Positions 48,562-58,664 are shown, counted from the first letter of the stretch. The stretch is 64,000 bases of DNA from Ferrimonas senticii DSM 18821 (GCF_000422665.1 NZ_KE383898.1:1-64000), one strand, 5' to 3'. The notes: a model not told the origin generated them from the letters alone. Program-made: numbers and translations.

Positions 48562-49521
48562 ATGAGCCTGGATTTTTTGGAATTTGAGCGGCCAATCGCA
48601 GAGCTGGACGCCAAAATCGACGAGCTGCGTAAAGTCTCGCAAAACGGTGAGCTGGAAGTGGATCTGGCTGACGAGATCGAGCAGCTGCAAAGCAAGCGCG
48701 ACAACATGACTCGCAAGGTATTTTCCTCGCTCGAGCCATGGCAAGTATCGCAGATGGCGCGCCATCCGCAGCGCCCTTACACCGAGGATTACATCAAGCT
48801 GCTGTTTACCGAGTTTGATGAACTTTGTGGCGATCGTGCTTTTGCTAACGACGAAGCGATCGTTGGTGGTACTGCTCGTTTTAACGGTCAACCGGTGATG
48901 GTGATTGGTCACCAGAAAGGTCGTGATACCAAAGAGAAGATCCGTCGTAACTTCGGCATGCCGCGTCCGGAAGGCTACCGCAAGGCGCTGCGTCTGATGG
49001 AGATGGCCGAGCGCTTTAAGATGCCGATCATCACCTTTATCGACACTCCAGGCGCTTACCCTGGCGTCGGTGCCGAAGAGCGTGGTCAATCGGAAGCGAT
49101 CGCCAAAAACCTGCAGGTGATGGCGGAGCTGAAAGTACCGGTGATCTGTACCGTGATCGGCGAAGGCGGCTCTGGCGGCGCGCTGGCGATTGGTGTTGGC
49201 GACCGAGTTAACATGCTGCAGTATTCCACTTACTCGGTGATCTCGCCAGAAGGCTGTGCCTCGATTTTGTGGAAAGATGCCGGTAAAGCGCCGCAAGCGG
49301 CGGAAGCGATGGGCATTACTGCGCCACGCTTAAAAGAGCTGGGCCTGATTGACCGGGTAGTGGAAGAGCCGATGGGTGGCGCCCACCGCGATGTCGAACT
49401 GATGGCGGCTAACCTTAAGCACCGCATCAGCGAAGATTTGGCGGCGCTGCAAGCGCTGGATAGCGATGACCTGTTAGAACAGCGCTTTGAGCGCCTGATG
49501 GGTTACGGCTACTGCCGTTAA
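48562..49521 (+). CDS. accA: Acetyl-CoA carboxylase carboxyltransferase alpha
   Basis: Transfers the carboxyl group from carboxybiotin to acetyl-CoA with AccD, the first committed step of fatty acid synthesis. The 319-residue product equals E. coli AccA in length. It has [38 protein letters not shown], and [23 protein letters not shown] 48562 fits homologues and the GAGAAGAGA upstream; a frame beginning in the dnaE stop (48532) would add ten residues. Confidence 0.97.
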   Translation: MSLDFLEFERPIAELDAKIDELRKVSQNGELEVDLADEIEQLQSKRDNMTRKVFSSLEPWQVSQMARHPQRPYTEDYIKLLFTEFDELCGDRAFANDEAIVGGTARFNGQPVMVIGHQKGRDTKEKIRRNFGMPRPEGYRKALRLMEMAERFKMPIITFIDTPGAYPGVGAEERGQSEAIAKNLQVMAELKVPVICTVIGEGGSGGALAIGVGDRVNMLQYSTYSVISPEGCASILWKDAGKAPQAAEAMGITAPRLKELGLIDRVVEEPMGGAHRDVELMAANLKHRISEDLAALQALDSDDLLEQRFERLMGYGYCR

Positions 49522-49535
49522 GGTCACAGCAGTCG

Positions 49536-50885
49536 ATGACTTCGGAACTATTAGCGCGGTTACAAGCCGCGCTTTTTTCGTTTTTAGCCGGCGCACCGAG
49601 AGTGGCGGTGGCCTTTTCCGGTGGAGTGGACTCCACCGTACTGGCTTACCTGCTGGGGCAATGGCAGCGTCAAAACCCGCAGGTTCGCTGCCGGGCATTG
49701 CACGTCCACCATGGTCTCTCCGCTAACGCCGATCACTGGTTAAATCACTGTCAGCAGCAAGCGGCGGACTTTGGTCTTGGCTTTGTTGGCCACCGCGCCA
49801 CGCTAAAGCTGGGGGCACGGATTAGCGTCGAAGCCGCTGCCCGCGAAGCGCGTTATCAATTTTTCCGCGATACTTTAGAAGATGGCGAGTTACTGCTGAC
49901 CGGCCATCATCTTGATGATCAAGCCGAAACCCTCTTGCTGGCGCTCAAGCGTGGCAGTGGCCCGACTGGCCTTGCCGCCATGGCTGTCCGTCAGCCGCTG
50001 GGGCAAGGACAATTGCTGCGGCCATGGCTGGGAGTAACCCGAGCCGAGATTGAACAAGCGGCGGCGCAGTTGGGGCTTAAGCACATCGAAGATGAGTCCA
50101 ACGGCGATGACCGCTTTGATCGCAACTTTTTGCGCAATCAACTGCTGCCGCTGATGAGCGAGCGCTGGCCAGCGGTCAAGCGCAGCATCGCCCGCAGTGC
50201 GGAGCTGTGCGCCGAGCAGCAGCAACTGTGTGATGAACTGGCCGAACAAGATTGGCAACGCTGTCAGCTCAATGCCGAGGCGCTTAGCGTCAGTGCTTCG
50301 GCTGATTTGAGCAGTGCGCGCCGCAACAATCTGCTGCGTTACTTTTTACGTCGCCGCGGGGCGTTAATGCCGTCGCAGGTGCAGTTGAGCCAAGCAACTC
50401 AGCTGTGGCAGGCTCGGGAAGACAGCCAACCGCAACTGCGTTGGGGCGGCGTCAGTTTGCGGCGTTATCTCGATGGCATCTACGTACTCCGCGAGCCGAT
50501 GCCGCCATTACCGCCCGCAAATCAAACCATGGCGTTTGGCGATGGCCGTCTAATAAACGGTCAGCAGTGGCAGCTGCAACCCTGTTATAGTTGCTTAAGA
50601 CTGCGGCAACCGCGTGCCGATGAAACCGTGACGGTGCGCTTTGGCATAAGTGGCAGTACCAAGTTGCAACCCGCCGGTCGCGATCGCCGCCGCGAGCTAA
50701 AAAAGCTGTGGCAGGAACAGCAAGTGCCGCCTTGGCAACGGCCCCATGTGGCGCTGCTTTGTTATAACGACACGGTGGTGGCGGCACTGGGCTATTGGCT
50801 AGAGCACTCGGCGCTGGCAAATGGCGATGAAGCCGGGGTTGTGCCGGTGCTGGTCGAGCCTTCAATGGAGGCTCTGAAGATCTAA
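49536..50885 (+). CDS. tilS: tRNA(Ile)-lysidine synthetase
   Basis: Converts C34 of tRNA-Ile(CAU) to lysidine so that it reads AUA. The 449-residue product has the N-type ATP pyrophosphatase loop VAFSGGVDSTVLAYLLGQW, the GHHLDDQAETLLLALKRGSG motif, RPWLGVTRAEIE, and DRFDRNFLRNQLLPLM. The C-terminal domain carries FGISGSTKLQPAGRDRRREL. Follows accA closely as in E. coli. Confidence 0.96.
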   Translation: MTSELLARLQAALFSFLAGAPRVAVAFSGGVDSTVLAYLLGQWQRQNPQVRCRALHVHHGLSANADHWLNHCQQQAADFGLGFVGHRATLKLGARISVEAAAREARYQFFRDTLEDGELLLTGHHLDDQAETLLLALKRGSGPTGLAAMAVRQPLGQGQLLRPWLGVTRAEIEQAAAQLGLKHIEDESNGDDRFDRNFLRNQLLPLMSERWPAVKRSIARSAELCAEQQQLCDELAEQDWQRCQLNAEALSVSASADLSSARRNNLLRYFLRRRGALMPSQVQLSQATQLWQAREDSQPQLRWGGVSLRRYLDGIYVLREPMPPLPPANQTMAFGDGRLINGQQWQLQPCYSCLRLRQPRADETVTVRFGISGSTKLQPAGRDRRRELKKLWQEQQVPPWQRPHVALLCYNDTVVAALGYWLEHSALANGDEAGVVPVLVEPSMEALKI

Positions 50886-50907
50886 TTTCAGCAGACAAGG
50901 AGGTTGT

Positions 50908-52836
50908 TTGGTTGAGACGTTAGCCCTCGCGGCGATGGCGATTGTGGCACTGTTGCTGTGCCGCCGATTGGCACTGCCGAGCATCCTTGGTTGGCTGGTG
51001 ATCGGGGTGGCGGCCGGGCCACAGTGGCTGGCCTGGCTTAACAACGATCAGATCCATCTGGTGGCGGAAACCGGCATCGTGTTCTTGATGTTTTCGCTGG
51101 GGTTGGAGTTCTCGCTCCCCAGACTGTGGGCGATGCGCAGTCGGGTGTTTGGCTTGGGTTCCTTGCAGGTATTGGTCACCGGCGGCTTAGCGGCTGCGGT
51201 GGCCTTTTTATTGGGCATCGATCTGCGGGCGGCGATCGTCGTTGGCGCGGCGATAGCGCTGTCATCGACCGCGATTGTATTGAAACAGCTGGATGAACTG
51301 GGCTGGCTGAATCGTCGCCACGGTGAGCTGTCGGTCAGTATCTTGTTGTTTCAAGATTTGGCGGTGATCCCACTGCTGATTGTGATCCCGATGCTGGGCT
51401 CCGATACCCAAGGGGCCGCGCTGTTGTGGGAATTGACCTTAGCCGTCCTCAAAGGCGGCGCAGTATTTGCGTTGTTGTTGTGGGCCGGTGGTTATCTGCT
51501 GCCACGGCTGTTTGATCAGGTAGCGACGTCACGCTCGGAAGAACTGTTCCTGTTAACGACTTTGGTGGTGGCACTGGCGACCGGCTATCTGACCTTGGCG
51601 GTGGGCTTGTCGATGGCGCTGGGGGCTTTTCTGGCGGGGATGCTGCTGGGGGAGAGCCAATATCGGCAGCAATTGGAAGCGGATATTCGACCGTTTCGAG
51701 ATCTGCTGATGGGGGTGTTCTTTGTCTCGGTGGGGATGCGCTTGGACTTTGCCACCGTCGCTGAATTTGGTGGCTTGCTGTTACTGCTGCTGCCGGCGCT
51801 GCTGCTGTTTAAGGCGGCGGTGATCGCCGCGCTGGCCAAGGCTACCGGTGAGAAAAGCAAAGACGCCATTGCCACCGGTTTATGTTTGGCGCAGATCGGC
51901 GAGTTCAGTTTTATTTTGATTGGCATGGCGCTGCAGTGGCAGGTGATCGACAGCGACATTGGCAACGTGCTGGTGGTCTCTGGGGTGATTTCGATGTGTC
52001 TGACCCCAGCGCTGGTCAATAACAGCATCGTTCTGGCCAAGCGACTGCTTGGCGGTGGTGCCAGAGGCACCAATGTTGATCAACTGGCACCGCCATTGCC
52101 GCTGCAAGACCATGTGTTGTTGCTCGGTTATGGTCGAGTCGGTCAAACCATTGCCCGTTTTTTGCGTAACGATGGCACTGCTTTTGTGGCGCTCGATTTA
52201 GATCCGGTGCGGGTGCGCGAGGCCCAGGCCGGTGGTGAGCCGATCCACTTTGGTGATGCCCGCCGTAGCGATATTCTGCGCCATGCCGGGATAGGCGATG
52301 CCAAGATGGTGGTGATCACCTTTGATAACCGCCGCACCGTGTTTAACTTGCTCGATTGCATTAAGCAGGAAAACCCGACGGTGCCGATCATTGTCCGTAC
52401 CCGTGATGACACCACCCTAGAGGCGTTGGAAAGCGCTGGGGCTGATCAGGTTATTCCTGAATCGTTAGAGGGCAGTTTGATGATGGTGTCGCAAGTGCTT
52501 TATCGCCTTGGGGTGCCGCTGCCTAATATCTTAAAGCGACTGGAGCGGGTACGCCGCCGTCATTATCGGACCTTGCACGGCTTCTATGCTGGCGAGCAGG
52601 GCAATCGCGAGAATCTCCATTGGGTTAAATTACCGGCTAAGGCATGGGCGGTGGGCAAATCACTGAAACAAGTGTCGCTGGATCATTGGCAAGTCAGCAT
52701 TGAAGGCGCCAAACGCGGCGACCGACGGATATCTGCTACCCCTGAGTTGTGCCTAAAGCCCGGTGATATGCTGCTCCTGCAAGGGGCATCGTCCAAGCTG
52801 GAACGGGCCGAACGGCGACTGTTGGATGGCTTTTGA
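50908..52836 (+). CDS. Kef/CPA2-type cation:proton antiporter
   Basis: A 642-residue inner-membrane transporter. About 12 segments (1-385) have the CPA2 features GLSMALGAFLAGMLLGESQY and FRDLLMGVFFVSVGMRLD. A cytoplasmic RCK/TrkA-N domain follows, with the nucleotide loop LLGYGRVGQTIARFLRNDG (about 400-420), and a TrkA-C domain at the end (about 565-640). It resembles KefB/KefC glutathione-gated potassium efflux proteins, but no KefG/KefF partner is adjacent. AAGGAGG stands upstream of a TTG start, with close spacing. The ion and ligand are unknown. Confidence 0.85.
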   Translation: MVETLALAAMAIVALLLCRRLALPSILGWLVIGVAAGPQWLAWLNNDQIHLVAETGIVFLMFSLGLEFSLPRLWAMRSRVFGLGSLQVLVTGGLAAAVAFLLGIDLRAAIVVGAAIALSSTAIVLKQLDELGWLNRRHGELSVSILLFQDLAVIPLLIVIPMLGSDTQGAALLWELTLAVLKGGAVFALLLWAGGYLLPRLFDQVATSRSEELFLLTTLVVALATGYLTLAVGLSMALGAFLAGMLLGESQYRQQLEADIRPFRDLLMGVFFVSVGMRLDFATVAEFGGLLLLLLPALLLFKAAVIAALAKATGEKSKDAIATGLCLAQIGEFSFILIGMALQWQVIDSDIGNVLVVSGVISMCLTPALVNNSIVLAKRLLGGGARGTNVDQLAPPLPLQDHVLLLGYGRVGQTIARFLRNDGTAFVALDLDPVRVREAQAGGEPIHFGDARRSDILRHAGIGDAKMVVITFDNRRTVFNLLDCIKQENPTVPIIVRTRDDTTLEALESAGADQVIPESLEGSLMMVSQVLYRLGVPLPNILKRLERVRRRHYRTLHGFYAGEQGNRENLHWVKLPAKAWAVGKSLKQVSLDHWQVSIEGAKRGDRRISATPELCLKPGDMLLLQGASSKLERAERRLLDGF

Positions 52837-52883
52837 ACGGAACTTTCAGTTGTTAGTTGGTAGTGATTAGTCGGTAGTTTTTA

Positions 52884-53074
52884 GTTGTCAGTTGTCAGTT
52901 GTCAGTTGTCAGTTGTCAGTTGTCAGTTGTTAGTTGTTAGTTGTTAGTTGTTAGCTGCTCAGTGGCAATGGTGCTGCCACTGCGCTGCTCTTGAGCTCTG
53001 GTTCTTTCTAAAATCTAATAACTGCTAACTGCTAACTGCTAACTGCTAACTGCTAACTGCTAACTGCTAACTGC
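52884..53074. repeat. Two opposed arrays of 7-base repeats
   Basis: Ten heptamers at 52884-52953 (six GTTGTCA, then four GTTGTTA) are followed after about 65 bases by eight perfect TAACTGC copies (53019-53074). TAACTGC is the reverse complement of GCAGTTA, related to a rotated GTTGTCA/GTTGTTA, so the arrays are roughly inverted and could form a large hairpin. They lie between the convergent antiporter and patatin genes. Related degenerate copies lie at 25540-25729 and 56787-56895. Confidence 0.85.
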
Positions 53075-53076
53075 TC

Positions 53077-54186
53077 TTATCGCTTTAAAAACTGCTGCAG
53101 TGCCGGCTGTTGCGCCTTGGCGTCTTGCCTTCCTAGTTCTATCAATTCTTGGCAATAGGGGCCTTCAAACATCAGGTAGCTTAATAGGCTGGAATCGCTG
53201 TCGCCGTCGACGCCGATGGTGCGCAGCAGGTAGCGGACGCTGCGGGGCAGGTGTTGGTAGTGACTGCGGGCGATGGCATCGAGATCTTCGCTGGGCTTAA
53301 CCACCAAGGTGTCGATGGTTTTTAGCGGTTGTTGGCTGCGCAGCTTTTCCGGCAATAGCGATAGGCTGTGGTTGATCCGAGTGAGCCGCTCCAGATCGGA
53401 ATTGAGGGTATCGCTAAATACGGTATCCAACATGGTGCCGGTCAGCTCACTGATGTGGGGCGCGCGGCGCCGCTGTGCCAATGGTTGGGTGCGGTGCGGG
53501 CTTTCCAGATTGATGATCAAGATCTTATCGGCGCCCAAATGGATTGGTGGGCTCAGTGGTGCCAACTGCAATATCGAGCCATCGCCATAGTGATCGTCGC
53601 CTAAACGGATGCTGGGAAACACCAGTGGAATAGCGGCGGAAGCCAGCAGGTGCTCGATAGTGATATTGGCGTGTTGACCAAAACGGCGACTGCGTTGCCA
53701 CGGCATAATTTGCCGTTGGCCTTGGAAAAAGTTAACGCTGCAGGGGTGATAGTAACGACTGGCGGATATGGTTAGCGCGGTCAGATGACTGCGCTCAATC
53801 TGCTCAGGTAGACGATCTAGTGGCAGGATCTCAGTCAGTAGTTGTCGCAGTGGTTGGTTGTCAAACAGGCTTGGAGGGCGGCGTTTACGGCGAAATAGCT
53901 GCGACAGCAGATGCCGACTGAGGCCGTGAAAGTCACTGCGATAGACTTGGCCGGTGCGAAACTGACGCCAAACAAAATCGAGTTTACGTACCCCCAGATG
54001 AAAGCAACTGGCGTGGCAGGCCAGTGCCGCGGCGTTGATGGCACCAGCGCTAGTGCCGCATAGGATCGGAAACGGCAAACCGTGATTGCGCGGATAAAAT
54101 TCGGCAATGGTCTGTAGCACCCCGATCTGATAAGCCGCTCGGGCGCCACCGCCGCTAAGTTGTAACCCACATACCGGTTGATTCAC
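53077..54186 (-). CDS. Patatin-like phospholipase
   Basis: A 369-residue serine lipase-like protein. The oxyanion loop is LSGGGARAAYQIGVL near residue 10, the nucleophile elbow is CGTSAGAINAAALAC (about residue 45), and the dyad aspartate is in YGDGSILQLAP. These are complete for the Ser-Asp family. No signal peptide is seen, so it is cytoplasmic or secreted by another route. GTG 54186 with GGAG upstream is preferred; the frame from 54228 begins at the palindromic terminator. Substrate unknown. Confidence 0.85.
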   Translation of the reverse strand: MNQPVCGLQLSGGGARAAYQIGVLQTIAEFYPRNHGLPFPILCGTSAGAINAAALACHASCFHLGVRKLDFVWRQFRTGQVYRSDFHGLSRHLLSQLFRRKRRPPSLFDNQPLRQLLTEILPLDRLPEQIERSHLTALTISASRYYHPCSVNFFQGQRQIMPWQRSRRFGQHANITIEHLLASAAIPLVFPSIRLGDDHYGDGSILQLAPLSPPIHLGADKILIINLESPHRTQPLAQRRRAPHISELTGTMLDTVFSDTLNSDLERLTRINHSLSLLPEKLRSQQPLKTIDTLVVKPSEDLDAIARSHYQHLPRSVRYLLRTIGVDGDSDSSLLSYLMFEGPYCQELIELGRQDAKAQQPALQQFLKR

Positions 54187-54228
54187 GGGTACTCCGAAAA
54201 GTCTTTGATTATCAAAGTATAGATACAA

Positions 54229-54256
54229 AAATGCCGCATCCTAGGATGCGGCATTT
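54229..54256 (-). terminator. Terminator after proS
   Basis: A perfect 28-base palindrome (14-base arms 54229-54242 and 54243-54256) centred on CCTAGG. On the minus strand a run of T follows. It lies between proS and the patatin gene. Confidence 0.85.
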
Positions 54257-54274
54257 GGCGTCAAGCAACGAGGC

Positions 54275-55987
54275 TTAGACCAGCAGTTGTTTGATGTGAG
54301 CGACGATAGCGTCGGTGGCGATCTCTTGTTTTTCGCCAGAGGCGCGAGATTTCAGCTCCAGTACGCCAGCATCGATGCCGCGCTCGCCGATAACGATGTT
54401 GTATGGAATACCCATCAGTTCGTGATCGGCAAACATTACGCCTGGACGCTCTTTACGATCATCGAACAGTACATCGATGCCGGCGGCGGTCAGTTCGGCG
54501 TACAGCTTCTCAGCCAGCTCTTCGACACGATGCGACTTGTGCATGTTCATCGGTACGATGGAGATCTGGTATGGGGCAATCGCCACTGGCCAGATGATGC
54601 CGCGATCGTCGTGGTTCTGCTCAATCGCCGCAGCGATCAGACGAGACACACCGATACCGTAGCAACCCATGATCAGGGTTTGTGCTTTGCCGTTTTGATC
54701 CAGCACGGTAGCGTTCATCGACTCGGAGTACTTGGTCCCCAGCTGGAAGATGTGACCAACTTCGATGCCGCGGGCAATTTCCAGAGTGCCGTTGCCACAT
54801 GGGCTGGCGTCGCCGGCAACCACGTTACGCAGATCGGCAACTTCTGGCAGGGCAACATCGCGCTCCCAGTTGATGCCGAAGTGGTGCTTACCATCGATGT
54901 TCGCGCCAGCGCCAAAGTCGTTCAAAGTCGCGACAGAGCGGTCGATGACCAGCTTGATCTTCAGATCCACAGGACCCAGAGAGCCCGGACCGGCACCGAT
55001 AGCCGCGCGGATCTCTTCTTCGGTCGCGAAAGTCAGCGGCGATGCAACATCGGCTATTTTTTCCGCTTTCACTTCGTTCAGTTCGTGATCGCCACGAACC
55101 ATCAGCGCAATCAGCTGCTGCTCAGACTCTTCAGTGGCTTTGACGATCAGAGTCTTAACGGTTTTCTCGATGGCGATGCCGTGTTGCTCAACCAGCTCGG
55201 CGATGGTTTTGGCGTTCGGGGTGTCCACCAGAGTCATCTGCTCGGTTGGCTCGCCACGCTCGCCGATCGCCAGCGCTTCGGCTTTTTCGATGTTAGCGGC
55301 GTAGTCGGAAGCGGTGGAGTAGGCGATCGCATCTTCACCAGACTGGGCCAGTACTTGGAACTCGTGCGAGTTATCACCGCCGATGGCGCCGGTGTCAGCC
55401 AGTACCGGACGGAATGCCAGACCCATACGCTCCAGTACCGCGCAGTAGGCTTGGTACATGGCGTTGTAGGTTTGATCCAGTGACTCTTGGTCAGCGTGGA
55501 ATGAGTAAGCGTCCTTCATCAGGAACTCACGGGCACGCATTACGCCGAAGCGTGGACGACGCTCATCGCGGAACTTGGTCTGGATCTGGTACAGGTTCAG
55601 CGGCAGCTGTTTGTACGATTTGATCTCGTTACGAACGATGTCGGTGATCACTTCTTCGTGGGTTGGGCCCAGAACGAAATCACGGTTGTGACGGTCTTTC
55701 AGGCGCGCCATTTCAGCACCCATCACATCCCAACGACCGGTTTCTTGCCACAGATCCGCAGGCTGAACCACTGGCATCAGGGTTTCCACCGCGCCAGCGC
55801 GGTTCATCTCTTCGCGTACGATCGCTTCGATTTTGCGCAGTACTCGTAGGCCGGTTGGCAGGTAGGTGTATAGGCCGGCGGCCAGTTTACGGATCATCCC
55901 CGCGCGCATCATTAGCTGATGGCTAACGATCTCGGCGTCAGCTGGGTTTTCCTTTAAGGTGGAGATCAGAGTTTGACTAGTACGCAT
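54275..55987 (-). CDS. proS: Prolyl-tRNA synthetase
   Basis: Charges tRNA-Pro; a class II synthetase of the bacterial type with an inserted editing domain. The 570-residue product starts [20 protein letters not shown]. It has [24 protein letters not shown] (motif 2), an INS editing domain (about 225-405, with [15 protein letters not shown]), and motif 3 with [17 protein letters not shown]. Length matches E. coli ProS (572). It is in the same neighbourhood as trmO and rcsF, as in E. coli. Confidence 0.97.
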   Translation of the reverse strand: MRTSQTLISTLKENPADAEIVSHQLMMRAGMIRKLAAGLYTYLPTGLRVLRKIEAIVREEMNRAGAVETLMPVVQPADLWQETGRWDVMGAEMARLKDRHNRDFVLGPTHEEVITDIVRNEIKSYKQLPLNLYQIQTKFRDERRPRFGVMRAREFLMKDAYSFHADQESLDQTYNAMYQAYCAVLERMGLAFRPVLADTGAIGGDNSHEFQVLAQSGEDAIAYSTASDYAANIEKAEALAIGERGEPTEQMTLVDTPNAKTIAELVEQHGIAIEKTVKTLIVKATEESEQQLIALMVRGDHELNEVKAEKIADVASPLTFATEEEIRAAIGAGPGSLGPVDLKIKLVIDRSVATLNDFGAGANIDGKHHFGINWERDVALPEVADLRNVVAGDASPCGNGTLEIARGIEVGHIFQLGTKYSESMNATVLDQNGKAQTLIMGCYGIGVSRLIAAAIEQNHDDRGIIWPVAIAPYQISIVPMNMHKSHRVEELAEKLYAELTAAGIDVLFDDRKERPGVMFADHELMGIPYNIVIGERGIDAGVLELKSRASGEKQEIATDAIVAHIKQLLV

Positions 55988-56118
55988 CTCGCAATTCGCT
56001 TAGCTTCAGAAATAGCCGAGCATTTTAGCAGATGGCAGCGCCGTTGCAGAAGCGGCAATCTAGTCGAAGCGGTGATTGATGCTTTATCCTTGCCGACAAT
56101 TTAGATTTTCCTTCCTGA

Positions 56119-56787
56119 ATGCAAATGGCCAACGACATCGACCGCCCGTGGCGTAACTATCCGCCGGAACAATTGATTGAGCAGCACAAGCAGCGGCTCA
56201 ACTTTATGCCGTGGCTGTATCCATCGTTAAAAGCCAAAGCATTGGCCTGGGCCCTGCCGTGGCAGCAGAGCTTACAAGCTCGGCTTAGCGCTTTTGAAAC
56301 GGTCCACTTTGGCGAGCGCTGCTTTATCGCTGAAACCGCGCGGCTGTTTGCTGAACGCGGCCGCGATATTGTGGTTGGTGATGGCAGCCACATCGGTGCC
56401 GACAGCTTTCTGCACGGGCCAGTACGCATCGGCAAAGGGGTGGGCATCAATCATGGTTGCAGCTTTGATGGCGGCAAACTGGGGATCACCATTGGCGATC
56501 ATTGCCGGATAGCTGCCAACGTGAAGATCTACGCCTTTAATCACGGCCTTGGCAGCAACGCCTTGGTGGTGGATCAACCGGTCACCAGCCGCGGTGTTAC
56601 CTTAGGCAACGATGTGTGGTTGGGAACGGGGGTGTCAATTTGCGATGGTGTGGAGATTGGCGATCATGCGGTGATCGGCATGGGCAGTGTGGTCACCAAA
56701 GCGGTGCCCGCCTATGAGATTTGGGCGGGCAATCCAGCTAAGAAGATTGGCGATAGACGGGACAAGCCGGATTATCATCCGGGGTGA
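56119..56787 (+). CDS. Hexapeptide-repeat acyltransferase
   Basis: A 222-residue left-handed beta-helix protein. After a helical N-terminus (PWRNYPPEQLIEQHKQRLNF), hexapeptide turns run from about 85 to 215: VVGDGSHIGADSFLHG, VRIGKGVGINHGCSFDGG, VTLGNDVWLGTGVSICDGVE, and VIGMGSVVTKAVPAYEIWAGNPAKKIG. The ending is typical of maltose/galactoside O-acetyltransferase relatives. The probable catalytic histidine is in YAFNHGLG. Acceptor unknown. ATG 56125 is an alternative start. Confidence 0.8.
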   Translation: MQMANDIDRPWRNYPPEQLIEQHKQRLNFMPWLYPSLKAKALAWALPWQQSLQARLSAFETVHFGERCFIAETARLFAERGRDIVVGDGSHIGADSFLHGPVRIGKGVGINHGCSFDGGKLGITIGDHCRIAANVKIYAFNHGLGSNALVVDQPVTSRGVTLGNDVWLGTGVSICDGVEIGDHAVIGMGSVVTKAVPAYEIWAGNPAKKIGDRRDKPDYHPG

Positions 56788-56895
56788 GCAGTTAAGAGCA
56801 GTTTAAAGCAGTTGTTAGTTATCAGTTGATAGTGAGAGCCAGAGCCAGAGCAACGGTTCATGGCTCACGACTAACTACTAATCGCTACCTACTGA
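56787..56895. repeat. Degenerate heptamer-like repeats at convergent ends
   Basis: AGCAGTTAAGAGCAGTTTAAAGC, then GTTGTTAGTTATCAGTTG and an opposed GACTAACTACTAATCG stretch. These resemble the arrays at 52884-53074 but are degenerate. They lie between the 3' ends of the acyltransferase gene and trmO. Confidence 0.5.
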
Positions 56896-57594
56896 TTACG
56901 TAATTATCTCGACGGCGGTGACGCAATTTTCCCCATCGATCACTTGCCAGCGCAGATCCAGATCATGCAGTTGCACCCCATATTCGCGGTCATCCTGCTG
57001 CTGGTAAGCGGGTCGGGGGTCCTGCGCCAATACCTGCTGGGCAAGTTCGGCAAACTCTGGGTGACGCTGCTGGGCGGCTTGCCATTGACTTTCGGCCTGG
57101 GCGAGTACCCGCATCGGCATTGGCGCTGGGGCGCTGTCGGCGTAGCCGCCAATGGCATCGGGCAGCGCATCGGAGTAGGGGATATACGGCTTGATATCAA
57201 AAATTGGGGTGCCATCGAGCAGATCCAGCCCGGAGACCTCAATGATCTGCTGTTTGCCCTCGCATACTAGCCGATGCAATTTCACCACTGACATCGCTAG
57301 ACCGTTGGGGCGGAAAGTGGCGCGTGAAGCAAACACGCCGATGCGCTGATTGCCGCCCAACCGTGGCGGTCGCACCATCGGTTTCCACCCTTGCTCCAAG
57401 TTTTGGTGGAAGCTCCAGATCAGCCACAGATGGCTAAATTGTTCTAATCCGCGAAGGCACTCAGCCCGGTTACACTCACCTTGAAGAAGCAAACGGCCAA
57501 TCGCCGCTGGAACTAAGTTAGGTTGGCGCGGAATCGCAAATTTTTGTTTATAAGGTGACTGGCAGATCGCCACTGGGGTTATCGATTGCATCAT
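56896..57594 (-). CDS. trmO: tRNA t6A37 N6-methyltransferase TrmO
   Basis: SAM-dependent methylation of t6A37 in tRNA-Thr, giving m6t6A. The 232-residue product of the TsaA/YaeB family has SPYKQKFAIPRQPNLVP, GLEQFSHLWLIWSFHQN, VRPPRLGGNQRIGVFASRA, and DLLDGTPIFDIKPYIPY. LAQDPRPAYQQ is the C-terminal family motif. It overlaps the 3' end of rcsF by four bases (57591-57594), so the two are translationally coupled; E. coli has the same pair. Confidence 0.94.
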   Translation of the reverse strand: MMQSITPVAICQSPYKQKFAIPRQPNLVPAAIGRLLLQGECNRAECLRGLEQFSHLWLIWSFHQNLEQGWKPMVRPPRLGGNQRIGVFASRATFRPNGLAMSVVKLHRLVCEGKQQIIEVSGLDLLDGTPIFDIKPYIPYSDALPDAIGGYADSAPAPMPMRVLAQAESQWQAAQQRHPEFAELAQQVLAQDPRPAYQQQDDREYGVQLHDLDLRWQVIDGENCVTAVEIIT

Positions 57595-57962
57595 GGTTGA
57601 CTAATACCGAACGCTTCGGCGCTGCATTGAATGGCACTGAGGCAACCTGGCAGTTCAGCAAGGGCAACGCATTGGCGGATCACCACAGTGTTGGCGCCAA
57701 GGGTGGCTGCGGCTTTACGCAGCGCAGTGCGAGCGTCGGCCTCGTTGGCAACCGGTTGCTGGTTCCCGCTTTGGCAGCTTAACCCATCGACAAAGCCCAG
57801 TGATTGGGCGTGTGCCGGGGCTGCATCAGTCACCTGAACCTGACCAACGGCGAAGTATTGGTCTATCCGTTGACCGTCTAAGTTGCTGTTAAAGCTGTAG
57901 TTATTACTACATCCGAGCAATGCCGTTAGCAGCATGCTGGCGCTGAATAATCGGACGCGCAT
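57591..57962 (-). CDS. rcsF: RcsF-like outer membrane lipoprotein
   Basis: Sensor lipoprotein of the Rcs envelope-stress system. The 123-residue product has a lipobox LLTALLGC (cysteine 18) and the RcsF core with four disulfide-forming cysteines: GLSCQSGNQQ, VVIRQCVALAELPGCL and SAIQCSAEAFGI. Spacing agrees with E. coli RcsF. Upstream of trmO, as in E. coli. Whether the full Rcs phosphorelay is present cannot be told here. Confidence 0.85.
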   Translation of the reverse strand: MRVRLFSASMLLTALLGCSNNYSFNSNLDGQRIDQYFAVGQVQVTDAAPAHAQSLGFVDGLSCQSGNQQPVANEADARTALRKAAATLGANTVVIRQCVALAELPGCLSAIQCSAEAFGISQP

Positions 57963-58225
57963 ATCGACAACCTTGCGTTTGTATAAATAAGGTAATGGCC
58001 AATAGTATCAAAGTTTAACGATAATCGAGTGGGTTCAATTTTAAATACCAAAGTGGTTAGACTGACATTTATACAAGACATTGGCGTTGATTATCGCCAG
58101 TAAGGTAATTGCTGCAGTTATCTGGTGGCGCTAATTTGATGCTGGGTTACCGAAACTAACCAAATCGGTGATAGCAAAGGATCAATTGTCCTATTGCTAG
58201 CAATGAGCCAGTTTGATGAGGACTC

Positions 58226-58426
58226 GTGATTCTTAGGTTAAATAAAAACCAGCGGAGCAAGGCGCCAATAACTAAGCTAATTTGTGCAACTAAAAGTAAC
58301 AAAGTTGCACTGACATTTTTGCCAGTTGCGCTAGTTGCATTTTTAGCAAGCGATTGTGCGCTGCTGATTGGGTTGTTCGGTAATCAATTAGTTTCGACTA
58401 ACTATGCTCGTTGTTGTGTGAATTAG
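58226..58426 (+). CDS. Possible small membrane protein
   Basis: A 66-codon frame with a GTG start and GAGG at 58217-58220. The product has a basic N-terminus and one hydrophobic stretch (about 28-52, VALTFLPVALVAFLASDC then ALLIGLFG). No family is recognised. It may be a real short membrane protein or a chance frame in AT-rich DNA. Confidence 0.25.
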   Translation: MILRLNKNQRSKAPITKLICATKSNKVALTFLPVALVAFLASDCALLIGLFGNQLVSTNYARCCVN

Positions 58427-58635
58427 AGGCGAAGCAACCCTGTGATGAAGAATAACTAAGCGGGATGACCAAAATTTTATCAACGCGAATAGCGAATCTA
58501 CTGAGTGACGATTAAGCAACAAGCCCACAGTTGGAGTGTTGATATTTGAACTGAAACTGAAGCAAAGCTAGGCTAAGTCTGGATTTGCTGGTAACGGCAA
58601 GGCTACAGCGGGTCTTACCTCAGTGGTGGGGTATA

Positions 58636-58664
58636 AAAAACGGCTGCAATTTGCAGCCGTTTTT
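58636..58664 (-). terminator. Terminator of the H-NS-like gene
   Basis: A 14-base stem (58636-58649 with 58651-58664) with a 1-base nominal spacer and A/T tracts on both sides; it probably acts for the minus-strand gene and may work in both directions. Confidence 0.85.

Noticed and set aside
52884-53074. CRISPR array
   Set aside because: The repeats are contiguous 7-base units without spacers, and no cas genes are near.
54287-55483. 398-codon frame opposite proS
   Set aside because: It is the shadow of the strongly coding proS strand; the product has no recognisable domain and no ribosome binding site.
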